Notes: generated by a model not told the origin, from the letters alone. Positions 9,337 to 18,978 are shown, counted from the stretch's first letter. The stretch: 64,000 bases of DNA from JBDWFY01 sp964291365 (GCA_964291365.2 OZ219989.1:1860001-1924000); one strand, 5' to 3'. Made by a program: numbers and translations.

Positions 9337-9995
9337 AAATTAAGTGCCAACACATACATTTCGGGACTTTCCTTACGGCTAGAGGGTGGTTTAATATGCT
9401 TCACTATTCTATACTCTCGTTTCATTTCAGCTAATAATTTATTTTCAGTTCCACCGGTAAAAACTTTAGCTAAAAAAGAACCTCCATTGCCAAGTGCTAA
9501 ACGAGCAAAATCCGCTGCGACTTCAAACAAATAAGTAGTCCGTAAGTGATCAGTTTTCTTGTGTCCAGTTGTAGGAGCTGCCATGTCTGAGAGAACTAAA
9601 TCTACCTGGTGTTCACCAAGCGCATCTGTTAACATTTGAGGTGAATCATCATCTAAAAAATCTTTTTGAATAAATATAACACCAGGTATCGGGTCCATTT
9701 CCAAATAATCAATACTGACAACTAGTGGTTCATTATGCGTTGACCCGACGCATTTAGTTGCGACTTCTGACCATCCACCTGGTGCTGCTCCTAAGTCAAT
9801 GACACGCATTCCTTTCTTCAGTATATTGTATTTATTGTTGACCTCAATCAGTTTAAATGCTGACCTGGATCGATACCCTTCTACCTTAGCTCGCTGAACA
9901 TATGGATCATTTAATTGTCGTTCAAGCCATCTGGTTGAAGACAATGAACGACCGCGCGCAGTCTTTACTCTTTCACGTAAACCTCGTTCACCCAT
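9321..9995 (-). CDS. rlmE: 23S rRNA (uridine-2'-O)-methyltransferase RlmE/FtsJ
   Basis: About 224 residues of the FtsJ family. In the family the enzyme 2'-O-methylates U2552 (E. coli numbering) of 23S rRNA during late 50S assembly. The SAM motif DLGAAPGGW and the catalytic K-D-K-E tetrad are visible in RSRSAFKLIE, VDLVLSDMAAP, SFLAKVFTG and SRKESPEMYV. Start codon ATG 9995 was preferred; a GTG one codon earlier is also possible, with GGGG upstream. The first 35 residues are basic, usual for this protein. It is read toward guaB. Confidence 0.93.
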   Translation of the reverse strand: MGERGLRERVKTARGRSLSSTRWLERQLNDPYVQRAKVEGYRSRSAFKLIEVNNKYNILKKGMRVIDLGAAPGGWSEVATKCVGSTHNEPLVVSIDYLEMDPIPGVIFIQKDFLDDDSPQMLTDALGEHQVDLVLSDMAAPTTGHKKTDHLRTTYLFEVAADFARLALGNGGSFLAKVFTGGTENKLLAEMKREYRIVKHIKPPSSRKESPEMYVLALNFRGSK

Positions 9996-10092
9996 CACTT
10001 ACTACCCCAATTCTGAGACCTAGATAAAAAGTTATGCTCAAATCCATTGTATCTATTGATTGAATTCAATCCCTTAAATTTTTTTCTTTTCT

Positions 10093-10770
10093 TTATAAAT
10101 CCAAAAGAGACTTATTTCCTCGCTCAGGTTCATCTCTGTCTTCAGGTTTAACTTTGGGTTGTGGCGGAGAATTTAACTCATCTATTGAGGTATCAGTTTG
10201 ATTAGTTTGAATTGGAAATACTAAATCCGTGATACGACGCAATGTCACTCGTCGATTTCTTGGATCAGGACCTTTTGTATTAAATGCTAAGTCCGTGTAA
10301 CCAAAACCTACTGGTGTAATTGCAAAAGTTGGTACCAAATGATCATGAGTTAAGAGTGTTGATACAGAATCTGCTCTTGCGAGCGATAATTGTAAATTCT
10401 CTTCAAAATTTCCAACGGTATCCGTATGCCCTTCTATAATAAATCGTTCTTTTGGATTTGTTCGAACAAATTGATGGATCACTTCTGCAAGTGGTTCTAC
10501 TTTCCAACGTTCTTTTTCTGGGATAACAGCAGAACCGCTTGGAAAATTAATAAACTGTAAATCCACACTGGGGGCCATGTGTCGCAATGCATAGTCATTA
10601 ACAATTTCTTTTATTGTAAACCCACGTGTTGATTCAATATATGTAGGACGTGAAAGTAAAGTGTAGATATTTTCAACTTTAGTTTGCGAATTTACATTCA
10701 GATTTCCTGAAACGACTGTAAAAAATATTGTTAAAAACCAAATTACGCGCAATTTTAATGGCTTTGGCAT
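10093..10770 (-). CDS. Exported OmpA-domain protein (paralogue A)
   Basis: 225 residues with an N-terminal signal-like hydrophobic segment (VIWFLTIFFTVVSGNL) and a C-terminal OmpA domain that in this superfamily binds peptidoglycan diaminopimelate. The diagnostic motif is FIIEGHTDTVGNFEENLQLS, followed by LARADSV and the arginines in PDPRNRRVTLRR. After the signal comes a short conserved VENIYTLLSRPTYI segment shared with the divergent neighbour at 11027. No lipobox cysteine is seen, so it is probably periplasmic. The tail is proline-rich and charged. The two proteins are clearly duplicates, pointing away from each other across 256 bases. Confidence 0.82.
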   Translation of the reverse strand: MPKPLKLRVIWFLTIFFTVVSGNLNVNSQTKVENIYTLLSRPTYIESTRGFTIKEIVNDYALRHMAPSVDLQFINFPSGSAVIPEKERWKVEPLAEVIHQFVRTNPKERFIIEGHTDTVGNFEENLQLSLARADSVSTLLTHDHLVPTFAITPVGFGYTDLAFNTKGPDPRNRRVTLRRITDLVFPIQTNQTDTSIDELNSPPQPKVKPEDRDEPERGNKSLLDL

Positions 10771-11026
10771 TTAGGAAAACCTTTGTTGGAATAATTATAT
10801 AGTCATTAGCATCTCAATTTAATTTTTTAATTTTTAAATTGCAAGAATAATTGAAATTGGTGCGACAACTCCTTGACCTCTGTTTTCAATAATAATAATT
10901 CAAAACTGAAATTGACTAATAGAGTCACAAATAGTTATCAACAACTGGATTAATTGAATGCACTTGCAATTTTGAAATTTCTAATTTAATTTAGTTACAC
11001 AATCTTTCCAACTTCTAGTACACAAT

Positions 11027-11740
11027 ATGGTTACCAAACTTAAAATACCTATAATTACACTAACTATTACACTTTTTACGACAATGTTGACGAGTCTAGT
11101 CGCGACTGCTCAAACTAATGTAGATGATTTGTATGGTGTACTGTCCCGTCCAACATATTTAGACTCATATCGTGGTTATAGCATCCATGAAATTATTCAA
11201 AATCATGGTTTAAGACATCTTGCTCCCAGTGTAGATTTTCAAACGATTAATTTTCAAACTGGGTCTGCAATTATACCAATAAATGAACGTTGGAAAGTGC
11301 AACCCCTTGCTGATGTGATTCATCGGTTTATACGCGCAAATCCACAAGAACGATTTCTAATTGAAGGTCATACTGATGCAGTTGGAAATATTAGTGACAA
11401 TTTGCACTTATCTGAATTGCGGGCAGATTCAGTAACTGCACTCTTAACATTCGATTTTTTGGTACCGAAATTTGCGGTTATACCGGTAGGTTTTGGGTTT
11501 GATGATCTCGTCGTGAATACCCAAGGACCTGATTCTAGAAATCGCCGTGTAACACTTCGTCGGATCACTGACTTGATTCATCCAATTCAGCGGCAGTCCA
11601 CAAGAACTCCAAAACATGGAAATGAATCCAGTACCCATCAACCAAAATTTCAAGATCAAAATCATGACCAGTCCCCATTACCAAAGCTCAAACCTAAAAT
11701 TTCTGAATCAATAAAACGTGACGAATTTGTTGATTTATAA
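11027..11740 (+). CDS. Exported OmpA-domain protein (paralogue B)
   Basis: 237 residues, paralogous to the protein at 10093-10770 and divergently transcribed. A signal peptide (IITLTITLFTTMLTSLVATAQ) is followed by DLYGVLSRPTYLDSYRGYS and the OmpA domain with FLIEGHTDAVGN and PDSRNRRVTLRR. The domain is expected to bind peptidoglycan in the periplasm. The two paralogues are closest through the signal-proximal segment and the OmpA domain and differ most in their polar C-terminal tails. A 14-bp hairpin follows the stop. Confidence 0.82.
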   Translation: MVTKLKIPIITLTITLFTTMLTSLVATAQTNVDDLYGVLSRPTYLDSYRGYSIHEIIQNHGLRHLAPSVDFQTINFQTGSAIIPINERWKVQPLADVIHRFIRANPQERFLIEGHTDAVGNISDNLHLSELRADSVTALLTFDFLVPKFAVIPVGFGFDDLVVNTQGPDSRNRRVTLRRITDLIHPIQRQSTRTPKHGNESSTHQPKFQDQNHDQSPLPKLKPKISESIKRDEFVDL

Positions 11741-11767
11741 CGTATATTTGATACGTATTTACTATTT

Positions 11768-11799
11768 AGTTTTTTGAAAAAGTTGTTTTTCAGAAAACT
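11768..11799 (+). terminator. Hairpin after the OmpA paralogue, probable terminator
   Basis: AGTTTTTTGAAAAA pairs with TTTTTCAGAAAACT around the loop GTTG: 14 pairs with one G-T wobble. Its own 3' arm starts with a T-run but only ATTTG follows. Located 27 bases past the stop, so termination is the likely role. Confidence 0.4.
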
Positions 11800-11943
11800 A
11801 TTTGTAACCTAAATTATTTTTAATTTTTTAATGTTAATACAGAGTAGTAATAACAAAAATTTGCACCCGATATTTGCAAACCTTATCAAAAATCTTTAAG
11901 TTAGCGCAATCTTAAAATCCATTGGTTGTTCAATAGGGTTCAA

Positions 11944-12651
11944 ATGATCACCACAATAGCGTTTGATGCTGATGACACATTATGGGAAAATGAAAAATTT
12001 TTCAAACTTACTGAAACTAAATTTGCCGAATTACTACAAGATTACATAACAGCAGATCAATTATCTCAATGTCTATTAGAAACTGAACGACGAAATTTGG
12101 CGCGATTTGGGTATGGTGCGAAAGGTTTTGTACTTTCCTTAATTGAAACCGCCATTGAAGTGACTAATCGACAAGTATCAGCAAGTACAATCGAACAAAT
12201 AATGCAATTAGGTTTTGAAATATCAGAGCAACCCGTTCATATTTTACCTAATGTACTAGAAACTTTGACTGAGTTATCAACAGAATACCGCTTGCTTTTG
12301 ATAACTAAAGGCGACTTAATTGATCAAGAGCGAAAAGTTGCACTTTCTGGATTAGCACATTTATTTTCGGCAGTCGAAATTGTGAGCAAAAAGACAACAG
12401 ATACCTATCTTCGGATCTTTAATCAAATTGCAGATGGCCCCGAAAAATCTGTAATGGTTGGTAATTCATTACGCTCTGATGTCATTCCGGCAATTGAAGC
12501 TGGAAGCTGGGGTGTTTATATACCTCATAATCACTCTTGGGAACTTGAGTCTGCTAATGTTCCCAAACATCACTCAAAGTTTAAACAAATTGAATCTCTT
12601 TCTGATCTACGACAACAAATTTATGAGATCCAAAGTAAATCTAGATTGTAA
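11944..12651 (+). CDS. HAD-superfamily hydrolase
   Basis: 235 residues from ATG 11944 (MITTIAFDADDTLW). All four HAD motifs are visible: nucleophile DADDTLW near residue 9, LLITKGD, the lysine in IVSKKTTDTY, and MVGNSLRSDVIPAIEAG. The cap is helical and of the C1 type found in phosphoglycolate-phosphatase-like enzymes. Substrate unknown; probably a small phosphate ester. A TTG six codons upstream opens the same frame but is not HAD-like. It stands alone, 78 bases before the next gene on the same strand. Confidence 0.85.
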   Translation: MITTIAFDADDTLWENEKFFKLTETKFAELLQDYITADQLSQCLLETERRNLARFGYGAKGFVLSLIETAIEVTNRQVSASTIEQIMQLGFEISEQPVHILPNVLETLTELSTEYRLLLITKGDLIDQERKVALSGLAHLFSAVEIVSKKTTDTYLRIFNQIADGPEKSVMVGNSLRSDVIPAIEAGSWGVYIPHNHSWELESANVPKHHSKFKQIESLSDLRQQIYEIQSKSRL

Positions 12652-12729
12652 TAATATTTTATTTATGATAAATTAAATTTGAAAAACTCAAATTTGATCA
12701 AAAAAATCCAACTGCTGAGGATAAGTACA

Positions 12730-13662
12730 ATGCAATCCAAACAAGAAAAATCTACAATAATGATTTCAAAACGCATGACCGCGTCAGACTTCCCACAAGA
12801 GCTGTTAGATTTATATGATTTTTATGCTCATGGATTGATGAGTAGACGGGAATTTTTGGATAAAGCAAGTAAATTTGCTGTTGGAGGTTTGACGGCTTCA
12901 ATGTTATTGCAACAGTTGTCACCGAATTATGCACTTGCACAACAAGTTGACCCAAACGACCCTGAAATAGAAACCAACCAAATTATATTTCCATCTCCTA
13001 ATGGGCATGGAGAAGTAAATGGCTATATGGTGAAACCAGTCAATGCGGTAAACAAATTACCAGCAATATTAGTAATACACGAGAATCGTGGGCTGAATCC
13101 ATATATTGAAGATGTAGCTCGTCGGATGGGAAAAGCTGGCTTTATGGCCCTTGCCCCAGACGGTTTAACCTCGCAAGGTGGTTATCCTGGCAATGACGAC
13201 GAAGGTCGTGAATTGCAACGAAAAGTGGACCGCGAGAAGTTGCTAAATGACTTTTTTGCTGCATTTGAATTTCTACTTGATCATGAAGATTCCAGCGGAA
13301 ACGTAGGAGCCGTGGGTTTTTGCTATGGAGGTGGAGTTGTTAATGCCCTAGCTGTTGCCTACCCCGAATTAGGAGCTGGGGTATCGTTTTACGGTCGTCA
13401 ACCATTAACGGAAGATGTTTACAAGATTGAAGCTCCACTGCTTATACAGCTTGCAGAGCACGATGATAGAATCAATGCAGGATGGACTGCTTTTGAACAA
13501 GAGCTCAAATCAACCGGGAAGAATTTTCTTGGGTTGATTTATCCAGATACCAATCACGGTTTTCACAATGATACTACACCGAGGTACAACGAGAAGGCTG
13601 CGAAACTTGCAGAGAAACGAACGATTGACTTTTTTAAGAAATATCTAATACAGGATGGTTAA
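12730..13662 (+). CDS. Exported dienelactone hydrolase-family protein
   Basis: 310 residues from ATG 12730, which has GAGG nine bases upstream. An alpha/beta hydrolase of the dienelactone hydrolase family: nucleophile motif GAVGFCYGGGVV with cysteine in the nucleophile position, acid in LLIQLAEHDDRI, and histidine in TNHGFHND. Near residue 38 SRREFLDKASKFAVGG followed by a hydrophobic stretch and ALAQQ looks like a twin-arginine signal, so the enzyme probably acts in the periplasm. The natural substrate is not evident: family members open lactones or act as carboxylesterases. Confidence 0.85.
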   Translation: MQSKQEKSTIMISKRMTASDFPQELLDLYDFYAHGLMSRREFLDKASKFAVGGLTASMLLQQLSPNYALAQQVDPNDPEIETNQIIFPSPNGHGEVNGYMVKPVNAVNKLPAILVIHENRGLNPYIEDVARRMGKAGFMALAPDGLTSQGGYPGNDDEGRELQRKVDREKLLNDFFAAFEFLLDHEDSSGNVGAVGFCYGGGVVNALAVAYPELGAGVSFYGRQPLTEDVYKIEAPLLIQLAEHDDRINAGWTAFEQELKSTGKNFLGLIYPDTNHGFHNDTTPRYNEKAAKLAEKRTIDFFKKYLIQDG

Positions 13663-13687
13663 ACATCTTTGAAAATTCATCTTATAC

Positions 13688-13722
13688 TTGCAAAATATTT
13701 TAATATGCAATTTATTTTTTTG
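13688..13722 (+). terminator. Possible terminator after the dienelactone hydrolase
   Basis: TTGCA and TGCAA enclose an A/T palindrome-like loop, and TTTATTTTTTT follows 26 bases after the stop codon. Short stem, good T-run. Confidence 0.35.
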
Positions 13723-13739
13723 TCATTTTTCAATATTCG

Positions 13740-15225
13740 TTAAATTCTTCCCAGCTGTTCCCAATTACAGATACCCTCCATCGCAAACTTACTAAGATTT
13801 CCTGGAACCTTATATTTAAGTTCGTCGCAATTCCGATTTGCGTCGGCTATCGTGTTACTAAAGATCAATGTATACATAGATTGATTTCTTTGAAATTTGC
13901 CATCAACAGCTTTTGCGTGAAAAATTGACTTTCCAAAATGCCATCCATGCAACCTTGAATTTACTAAAGTAATAAGGACCTACTCTAGATAAGACCCAAT
14001 AAGCAACTCGACTGACTTGATTTTGGATCAACACACCTTTACGAGACTCCATTCGAGATTTGAACTTCAATAGATAACATTCAACACCTTTTAACTTCTG
14101 AATTTCGTGATAATATAACGATGAACCAGATCTATTATATAATCATAGAATATATCTATTCTGACTACTTTTCTTTCCACCAAAATTTTTGTTGTTTAAC
14201 AACGGTAGCATTATGTCAGAGCATAGTTCATATTTCTCCCCGAACCCATTAACAAATAAATCATCTGAATTAGTCAATCCACTTTGTTCCTTTACACCAC
14301 TAAAAATAAATTATTTATTTAATCCAGATGAATTCATACCTTGGCTCGGATTTTGTTCTTCACGAACAAAAATCTTGGGTAAATTTGCTTAAGTTTTGTA
14401 ATCTGATTGCACTCACGAATTTTCATCATCGGTTTGGATGCAATACTTTAATGAGATTCGTCCAGATTTATTCAATTTGTATAACTTGATCAGAAATTTC
14501 TGAACTGCTCCACTTTTTGTAATAGTAAAACCATTTCTGGTTTGCACACCGGGAAAAACTAAATATTGCTCGAAGTCATAAATCTCGTCTATTGAAAAAA
14601 TCCTTGTTCAGATTGCTTCGGACGAAAAAACTGGTTTACTCCTTCATTAAACAACAACGATAGTGGAATAAAAAAATAACCAACTCCATTCTGTTTGACT
14701 TAGTCCTTAATACACTTTTGAGTCACAAGAGCTGCTAAGTCAATTCGAATGGTACCCAATAGTACTTCTCTTTTATTGCAAACTAAACCATAATTTTAGT
14801 ATACAATCTTTAATTTACTTTTATAAGTCTCCTCTAATTTGGAAAAATTTATCGAAAGTGGATTTCTGATGCAATATCATATTTTTCATTGGAACTGTAT
14901 TCAAAGAAATCCCCAATAATGAATTTTTCACTTGGAAATTCAATCCCAAAGTTACTTTTAATATCGTTTAGAAAATACTTTTTGTTGATTGGATTATTTT
15001 TGATTACGGTTAACGGCAACAATTTTTTTGTGTTAATGTTAAACTACTTTCAATCACAAGTTCAATTAAAGCGTGAAAAAATATGCCTTGACCACATGTG
15101 GGATCAATAATTCAATCACTCTGCTTCCATTTTGACAATATGTCATATTTTTCTATTTCCCACTTAGCCCATTTCATGGGAGTAAATATTCGACCAGTAT
15201 TTTGAGCTTTATATGAAAAATTCAT
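13740..15225 (-). pseudogene. Wreck of a type II N6-adenine DNA methyltransferase (restriction-modification)
   Basis: Reading the minus strand across three frames recovers an adenine methyltransferase from end to end. From ATG 15223-15225: RIFTPMKWAKWEIEKY; SAM motif IIDPTCGQGIFFHAL (codons for DPTCG at 15091-15105); EKFIIGDFFEYSSNEKYDI; a damaged catalytic NPPF at about 14851-14866 where one base of the second proline codon is missing; LGTIRIDLAALVTQK; GVGYFFIPLSLLF; IDEIYDFEQYLVFPGVQTR; then a TaqI-like recognition region with LLKFKSRMESRKG and VGPYYFSKFKVAW, ending at TAA 13740-13742. Several stops and at least three frameshifts make it non-functional. No partner endonuclease was recognised nearby. 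Family identity is clear; the recognition site cannot be told. Confidence 0.82.
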
Positions 15226-15615
15226 GCTTACCACTTCAAATTTACTTTTTCACACAATATTCATACAAATTTATAAATAAACATTTATAATGTTAAATCG
15301 TAGTATTATAATTCTGTCGGAATGATTTCTAAGTCAGAATGATTATGTTCATTAATAGATTATTATTTCTCAGTAGCTAAAATTTTTGTGAATCATTAGT
15401 ATGAAAGTTCAAGTAAGTACAAATTCTAATCATCAGCAGTTACTTATGTTTCTTGGAATTTTGAATTTAACTATAGAAACAAGAATACTAATTAGATTCT
15501 ACGTTATTAGAATCTCCCACAAAAGTGATTCTAATTATACTCAAAGTGAAAGATCAACAATTTTTCGGATTGTAGTTTCATTCAATTATTGATTTGAAAA
15601 ACTGGACAAGCTATC
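15226..15615. other. AT-rich intergenic stretch, no gene seen
   Basis: 390 bases between the methyltransferase wreck and dctM. A short frame on the plus strand (15401-15592) has no recognisable product. An inverted repeat AGATTCT / AGAATCT (15494-15515), with a further GATTCT copy just beyond, could be a weak transcript end for the TRAP operon. Confidence 0.4.
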
Positions 15616-16977
15616 TCATCGGTTTGGTAGTAATATGGATGTCAATTCTGGTACCAATGCGGTAATGATCCAAACTGCTACCAAAGCAATTAGATAAGCA
15701 ATGCTGTAACGGAGTAATCTAAAATATGGAACACCGGTCACTCCGCTAGCAACATATAAATTCAACCCATAGGGTGGCGTGATAAATCCAATAGACGCAC
15801 CAACTAAAAATATCACTGAAAAATGAATTGGGTCAACGCCAACTGAGTGTGCAATTGGTGCTAATATTGGTGCCAATATGATTGTAACTGGTAAGCTTTC
15901 TAAAATCATACCAGCAACAAAAACAATTGCCATGGCGGTAAATAGTACAGCATAATAGCCACCCATACTTGTCACAAATCCACCAATTACTTCTTGAGCA
16001 CCCAAAAGTGACAAAATTTGTTGCATTACGACTGATACTGCAATTAGTGGTGCCAAAATTCCAGTTATTTGCGCAGAGCGCATCGTAACTGCTGGAAGCT
16101 CTGTAATCTTAAAACCTTCAACAACTAACATTTCGCTGAATGGTTTTTGACTAATCGGGCGAGAACTATCTTTCTCACCGAGTAATTTGTAAATTGGTAA
16201 ACATAACAATCCAACAATAATACAAAACCCAACTGTAACTCCAGCCGCTTCAGTTGGCGAAAACTTTCCAGTATAAATCCCCCATAGTACCAAACCAATG
16301 GCAAAAAATCCCAACCAAGCACCAAATCCCGTCTTGATGACGCGTTGAAATTCTAATGCAATCAAATGACCCCAACCGTTGATACTGCAAATAATCCAAC
16401 AAACAAACTGCATACCAATGACCATTAACGCACCTGGAATAATTCCAGCGACAAAAAGATCTGAAATTGGCAAATTCAGTAAAAAGCCATAAACAATAAA
16501 AATAATTGAGGGTGGAATGATTATGCCGACGGTTCCACCTGCAGCAGCAGTTGCAGCGGAAAATCGTTCATCATAACCACCTTTAACCATTTCTGGATGT
16601 AACATCGAACCGATAGTTGCCGTCGTTGCTGAATTTGAACCAGAAATCGCAGCAAATAATCCACACGCACCAAGACTGGCCATCGCTAATCCACCTCTAA
16701 TCCATCCAACACAAGCATAAGCAAAATCTGATAAACGGCGCGCAATTCCGGAACGATTAATCAAATCTCCAGTCAAAATAAATAGCGGCATCGCTAATAG
16801 TGCAAACCCATCAGTAAAGATATCTGAAAGTGCCGCACCAATATTATTAAGTGTTAAACCTAACACAAAACTACAACCAATAACCCAATAAGCGATAACC
16901 AAGAACACCGGTACTCCCATCATAAAGAGTACCGTAACGCCAATTGAAATTAGTGTGATGATAGTTTGATCGGCCAT
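15616..16977 (-). CDS. dctM: TRAP transporter large permease DctM
   Basis: 453 residues, about 12 membrane segments, DctM family. It is the ion-coupled membrane subunit of a tripartite periplasmic transporter, moving organic acids or similar solutes with Na+ or H+. The conserved stretch GACGLFAAISGSNSATTATIGS is at about residues 102-123 and FITPPYGLNLYVASG near the C-terminus. The start ATG overlaps the dctQ stop by one base (TGATG), so translation is coupled. It is the last gene of dctPQM. Confidence 0.93.
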   Translation of the reverse strand: MADQTIITLISIGVTVLFMMGVPVFLVIAYWVIGCSFVLGLTLNNIGAALSDIFTDGFALLAMPLFILTGDLINRSGIARRLSDFAYACVGWIRGGLAMASLGACGLFAAISGSNSATTATIGSMLHPEMVKGGYDERFSAATAAAGGTVGIIIPPSIIFIVYGFLLNLPISDLFVAGIIPGALMVIGMQFVCWIICSINGWGHLIALEFQRVIKTGFGAWLGFFAIGLVLWGIYTGKFSPTEAAGVTVGFCIIVGLLCLPIYKLLGEKDSSRPISQKPFSEMLVVEGFKITELPAVTMRSAQITGILAPLIAVSVVMQQILSLLGAQEVIGGFVTSMGGYYAVLFTAMAIVFVAGMILESLPVTIILAPILAPIAHSVGVDPIHFSVIFLVGASIGFITPPYGLNLYVASGVTGVPYFRLLRYSIAYLIALVAVWIITALVPELTSILLPNR

Positions 16978-17636
16978 CAGTCTCCTCCGATTACCGTTCG
17001 TTCAAGTAAATCTTCACCATTACGAAATTTCGAAATATCTTTAATCACATTTTCTAATACCCGGGCGGCCATTAGTATAAACGCGATTGGAACCATAATC
17101 AGAAACCACCATTGAAGAACATTGTCTGTACCAAGTAAAATTTGAAAATTTGCTGCTGAGTTTGCGACAATTCTTGAAGCAGTCACCACCACAATCCAGC
17201 AGAGTCCCAGCCACAATACTGCATCAAAAAGTAAACAAATTAATTGAGCAATTCTAGGTAAACCCGACCTAAATTCACTAAATGCAAGATGCGTTCGCAA
17301 TTTCACATTATAGGAACATCCGAACCAAGTCATGATCAGAAACAAAAAAGGTGGAAGTGTTGTTGACCACGGTGCTTGCTCATTCAATACAAAACGACGA
17401 AACACCTCAACAAATATTATGATAGCAATAGCCAAATAAGACCAAACCATTACTGATCGTTCAAGATGTCGTTCAATAAACGGAATGAATCGATATATCG
17501 TTAATACCAAACCGGACGCGAGTAAAAGGACAAATAACCCGACAATCCAAGCCCCATTTGCATTTATGGCTTGTTTAATTTCCCAAGAGTCATTTGAGAA
17601 AAATGCGCTGAATATTGCTAATACTTCTGTATACAT
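16977..17636 (-). CDS. dctQ: TRAP transporter small permease DctQ
   Basis: 219 residues with four main membrane segments, the layout of DctQ subunits, which bridge the binding protein and DctM. WSTTLPPFLFLIMTWFGCSY and the following RTHLAF match the conserved core with its histidine after the second helix. It sits between dctP and dctM on the same strand, one base overlapping dctM. The N-terminus is slightly longer than usual, with an extra hydrophobic segment near residues 30-50. Confidence 0.88.
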   Translation of the reverse strand: MYTEVLAIFSAFFSNDSWEIKQAINANGAWIVGLFVLLLASGLVLTIYRFIPFIERHLERSVMVWSYLAIAIIIFVEVFRRFVLNEQAPWSTTLPPFLFLIMTWFGCSYNVKLRTHLAFSEFRSGLPRIAQLICLLFDAVLWLGLCWIVVVTASRIVANSAANFQILLGTDNVLQWWFLIMVPIAFILMAARVLENVIKDISKFRNGEDLLERTVIGGD

Positions 17637-17671
17637 AATATTTGATAAATATGCTCATAAGCTATTGAAAC

Positions 17672-17699
17672 CGGAGACATACTTAAAGTACATCTCCGA
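17672..17699 (-). terminator. Stem-loop between dctP and dctQ
   Basis: CGGAGATGTACTT and AAGTATGTCTCCG face each other (13 positions, two mismatches) in the gap between the dctP stop and dctQ start. Only TTTC follows, so it is a partial terminator or an mRNA-stabilising structure. In TRAP operons the binding protein is usually needed in excess, which such a hairpin would provide. Confidence 0.5.
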
Positions 17700-17742
17700 T
17701 AATTATCATGTAACTTACATTTGAATTAAAAAATGTAAGGTC

Positions 17743-18978
17743 TTACGCCGAACGCCACCAGCGTCGAGGTTCAACATTTTCAGGTAATGTATCAGCTGGT
17801 ATTTCACGTGCAACTTTATAGATTTCGTCATACGTATCGATACCACCGGCCCAGTTATTTATTCGTTCACGCCATTCAGCCCAGGGACCTGGATTGAATT
17901 CAGGTGAACACATTTCCTCAGCAGTTTTAATTTCAGCATCAGACAAAAATGCTGGGCGAACATTGTTTTCAGCAAACAATGTTCCCGGTAATTGCGGTTC
18001 AGAAAAACCAACTGTTTTAACAAGTGCAGCCTCATTTGCCGCCTGTACATGAACTTGTGCAAGATAAGCTGATTCCATAACCGCATCTTGAAGATGCGCT
18101 TCTAATCCATCAAACACTTCTGCCGACATAGATGTATGCTCGGTTCCACAAAAGAATCTGAGATCAACTGACTGCGAAACAACTGGTGACATATTTGCAT
18201 ATGCAACTGCCGATGCCCAAGTTTCAGCACCATCAATCAGTCCTTGCTTCAAGCCATCCAGGGTTTCTTCCCAAGCAACTGGAACTGGATTGAGCTTTAG
18301 TAGTTGCATCGCAATTCGACCAAGTTGAGTTCCGGTAACGCGATTTTTTGTACCGGCCAAATCAGAAATTTTTGTCACAGTTGGTTTATCTTCCCAACTA
18401 AGACCAAGCTGGATACCACGCAATTCACAGTGTGAAAACAAAAATTTCAACCCATGACGATTTTCAAGTGGATCGCGCAAAATTCGCTGACTTGCTGGAC
18501 TATACAAGAAATAATATTGAGCTGCACGACTTGGAAACATATAAGCGTAGTCAAGTACATTCAAGTATGGTGCACCTCCAGCTGAGTTTTGAGTAGATGC
18601 TGCGTAAATGTCAATGATACCATTTTGTGTTTTTTCAACACAAGATAATTGACCACAAATTTGATTGTCACCAATGAATTCTACACGAATTTCCCCTTCC
18701 GTTCGCTCTTCGAGATCACGGGCAAATTCCAAACAACCTGCACGCTCAATGAGCAAATTTCGGGCATTAAAACCCGCAGCACCAAACTTTAAAGTGTGCT
18801 TGGGTTCGTTAGCAAATCGTTTATTATAAGTTGTTTCTGCTGCTTTCGCCAATGAAGCTACCGAAATCGCTCCTCCTAAACTACCTGTTGCAAGAACAGT
18901 AGAGGTAATCCCAAACTGTCCAGTTAGTTTGAATAAATCTCGTCGAGAAATTTTGTTCAATTTATTTAAGATAGACAT
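17743..18978 (-). CDS. dctP: TRAP transporter solute-binding protein DctP
   Basis: 411 residues of the DctP family. ISRRDLFKLTG near residue 9 plus a following hydrophobic stretch ending LAKAAE is a twin-arginine signal, so the protein is exported folded to the periplasm. The mature part shows the family's ENRHGLKFLFSHCE, KISDLAGTKNRVTGTQLG and DGLKQGLIDGAETWASA, the region that carries the ligand-clamping arginine. Ligand unknown; the divergent GMC dehydrogenase suggests an alcohol- or sugar-acid-related substrate. GAGGAGACAAA gives a strong ribosome site. Confidence 0.92.
   Translation of the reverse strand: MSILNKLNKISRRDLFKLTGQFGITSTVLATGSLGGAISVASLAKAAETTYNKRFANEPKHTLKFGAAGFNARNLLIERAGCLEFARDLEERTEGEIRVEFIGDNQICGQLSCVEKTQNGIIDIYAASTQNSAGGAPYLNVLDYAYMFPSRAAQYYFLYSPASQRILRDPLENRHGLKFLFSHCELRGIQLGLSWEDKPTVTKISDLAGTKNRVTGTQLGRIAMQLLKLNPVPVAWEETLDGLKQGLIDGAETWASAVAYANMSPVVSQSVDLRFFCGTEHTSMSAEVFDGLEAHLQDAVMESAYLAQVHVQAANEAALVKTVGFSEPQLPGTLFAENNVRPAFLSDAEIKTAEEMCSPEFNPGPWAEWRERINNWAGGIDTYDEIYKVAREIPADTLPENVEPRRWWRSA

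Noticed and set aside
14889..15110. Plus-strand frame in the methyltransferase remnant
   Set aside because: The minus-strand translation is clearly an adenine methyltransferase, so the plus frame is coincidental.
15401..15592. 63-codon plus-strand frame before the TRAP genes
   Set aside because: No ribosome site, no similarity I can see, biased by AT-rich composition.
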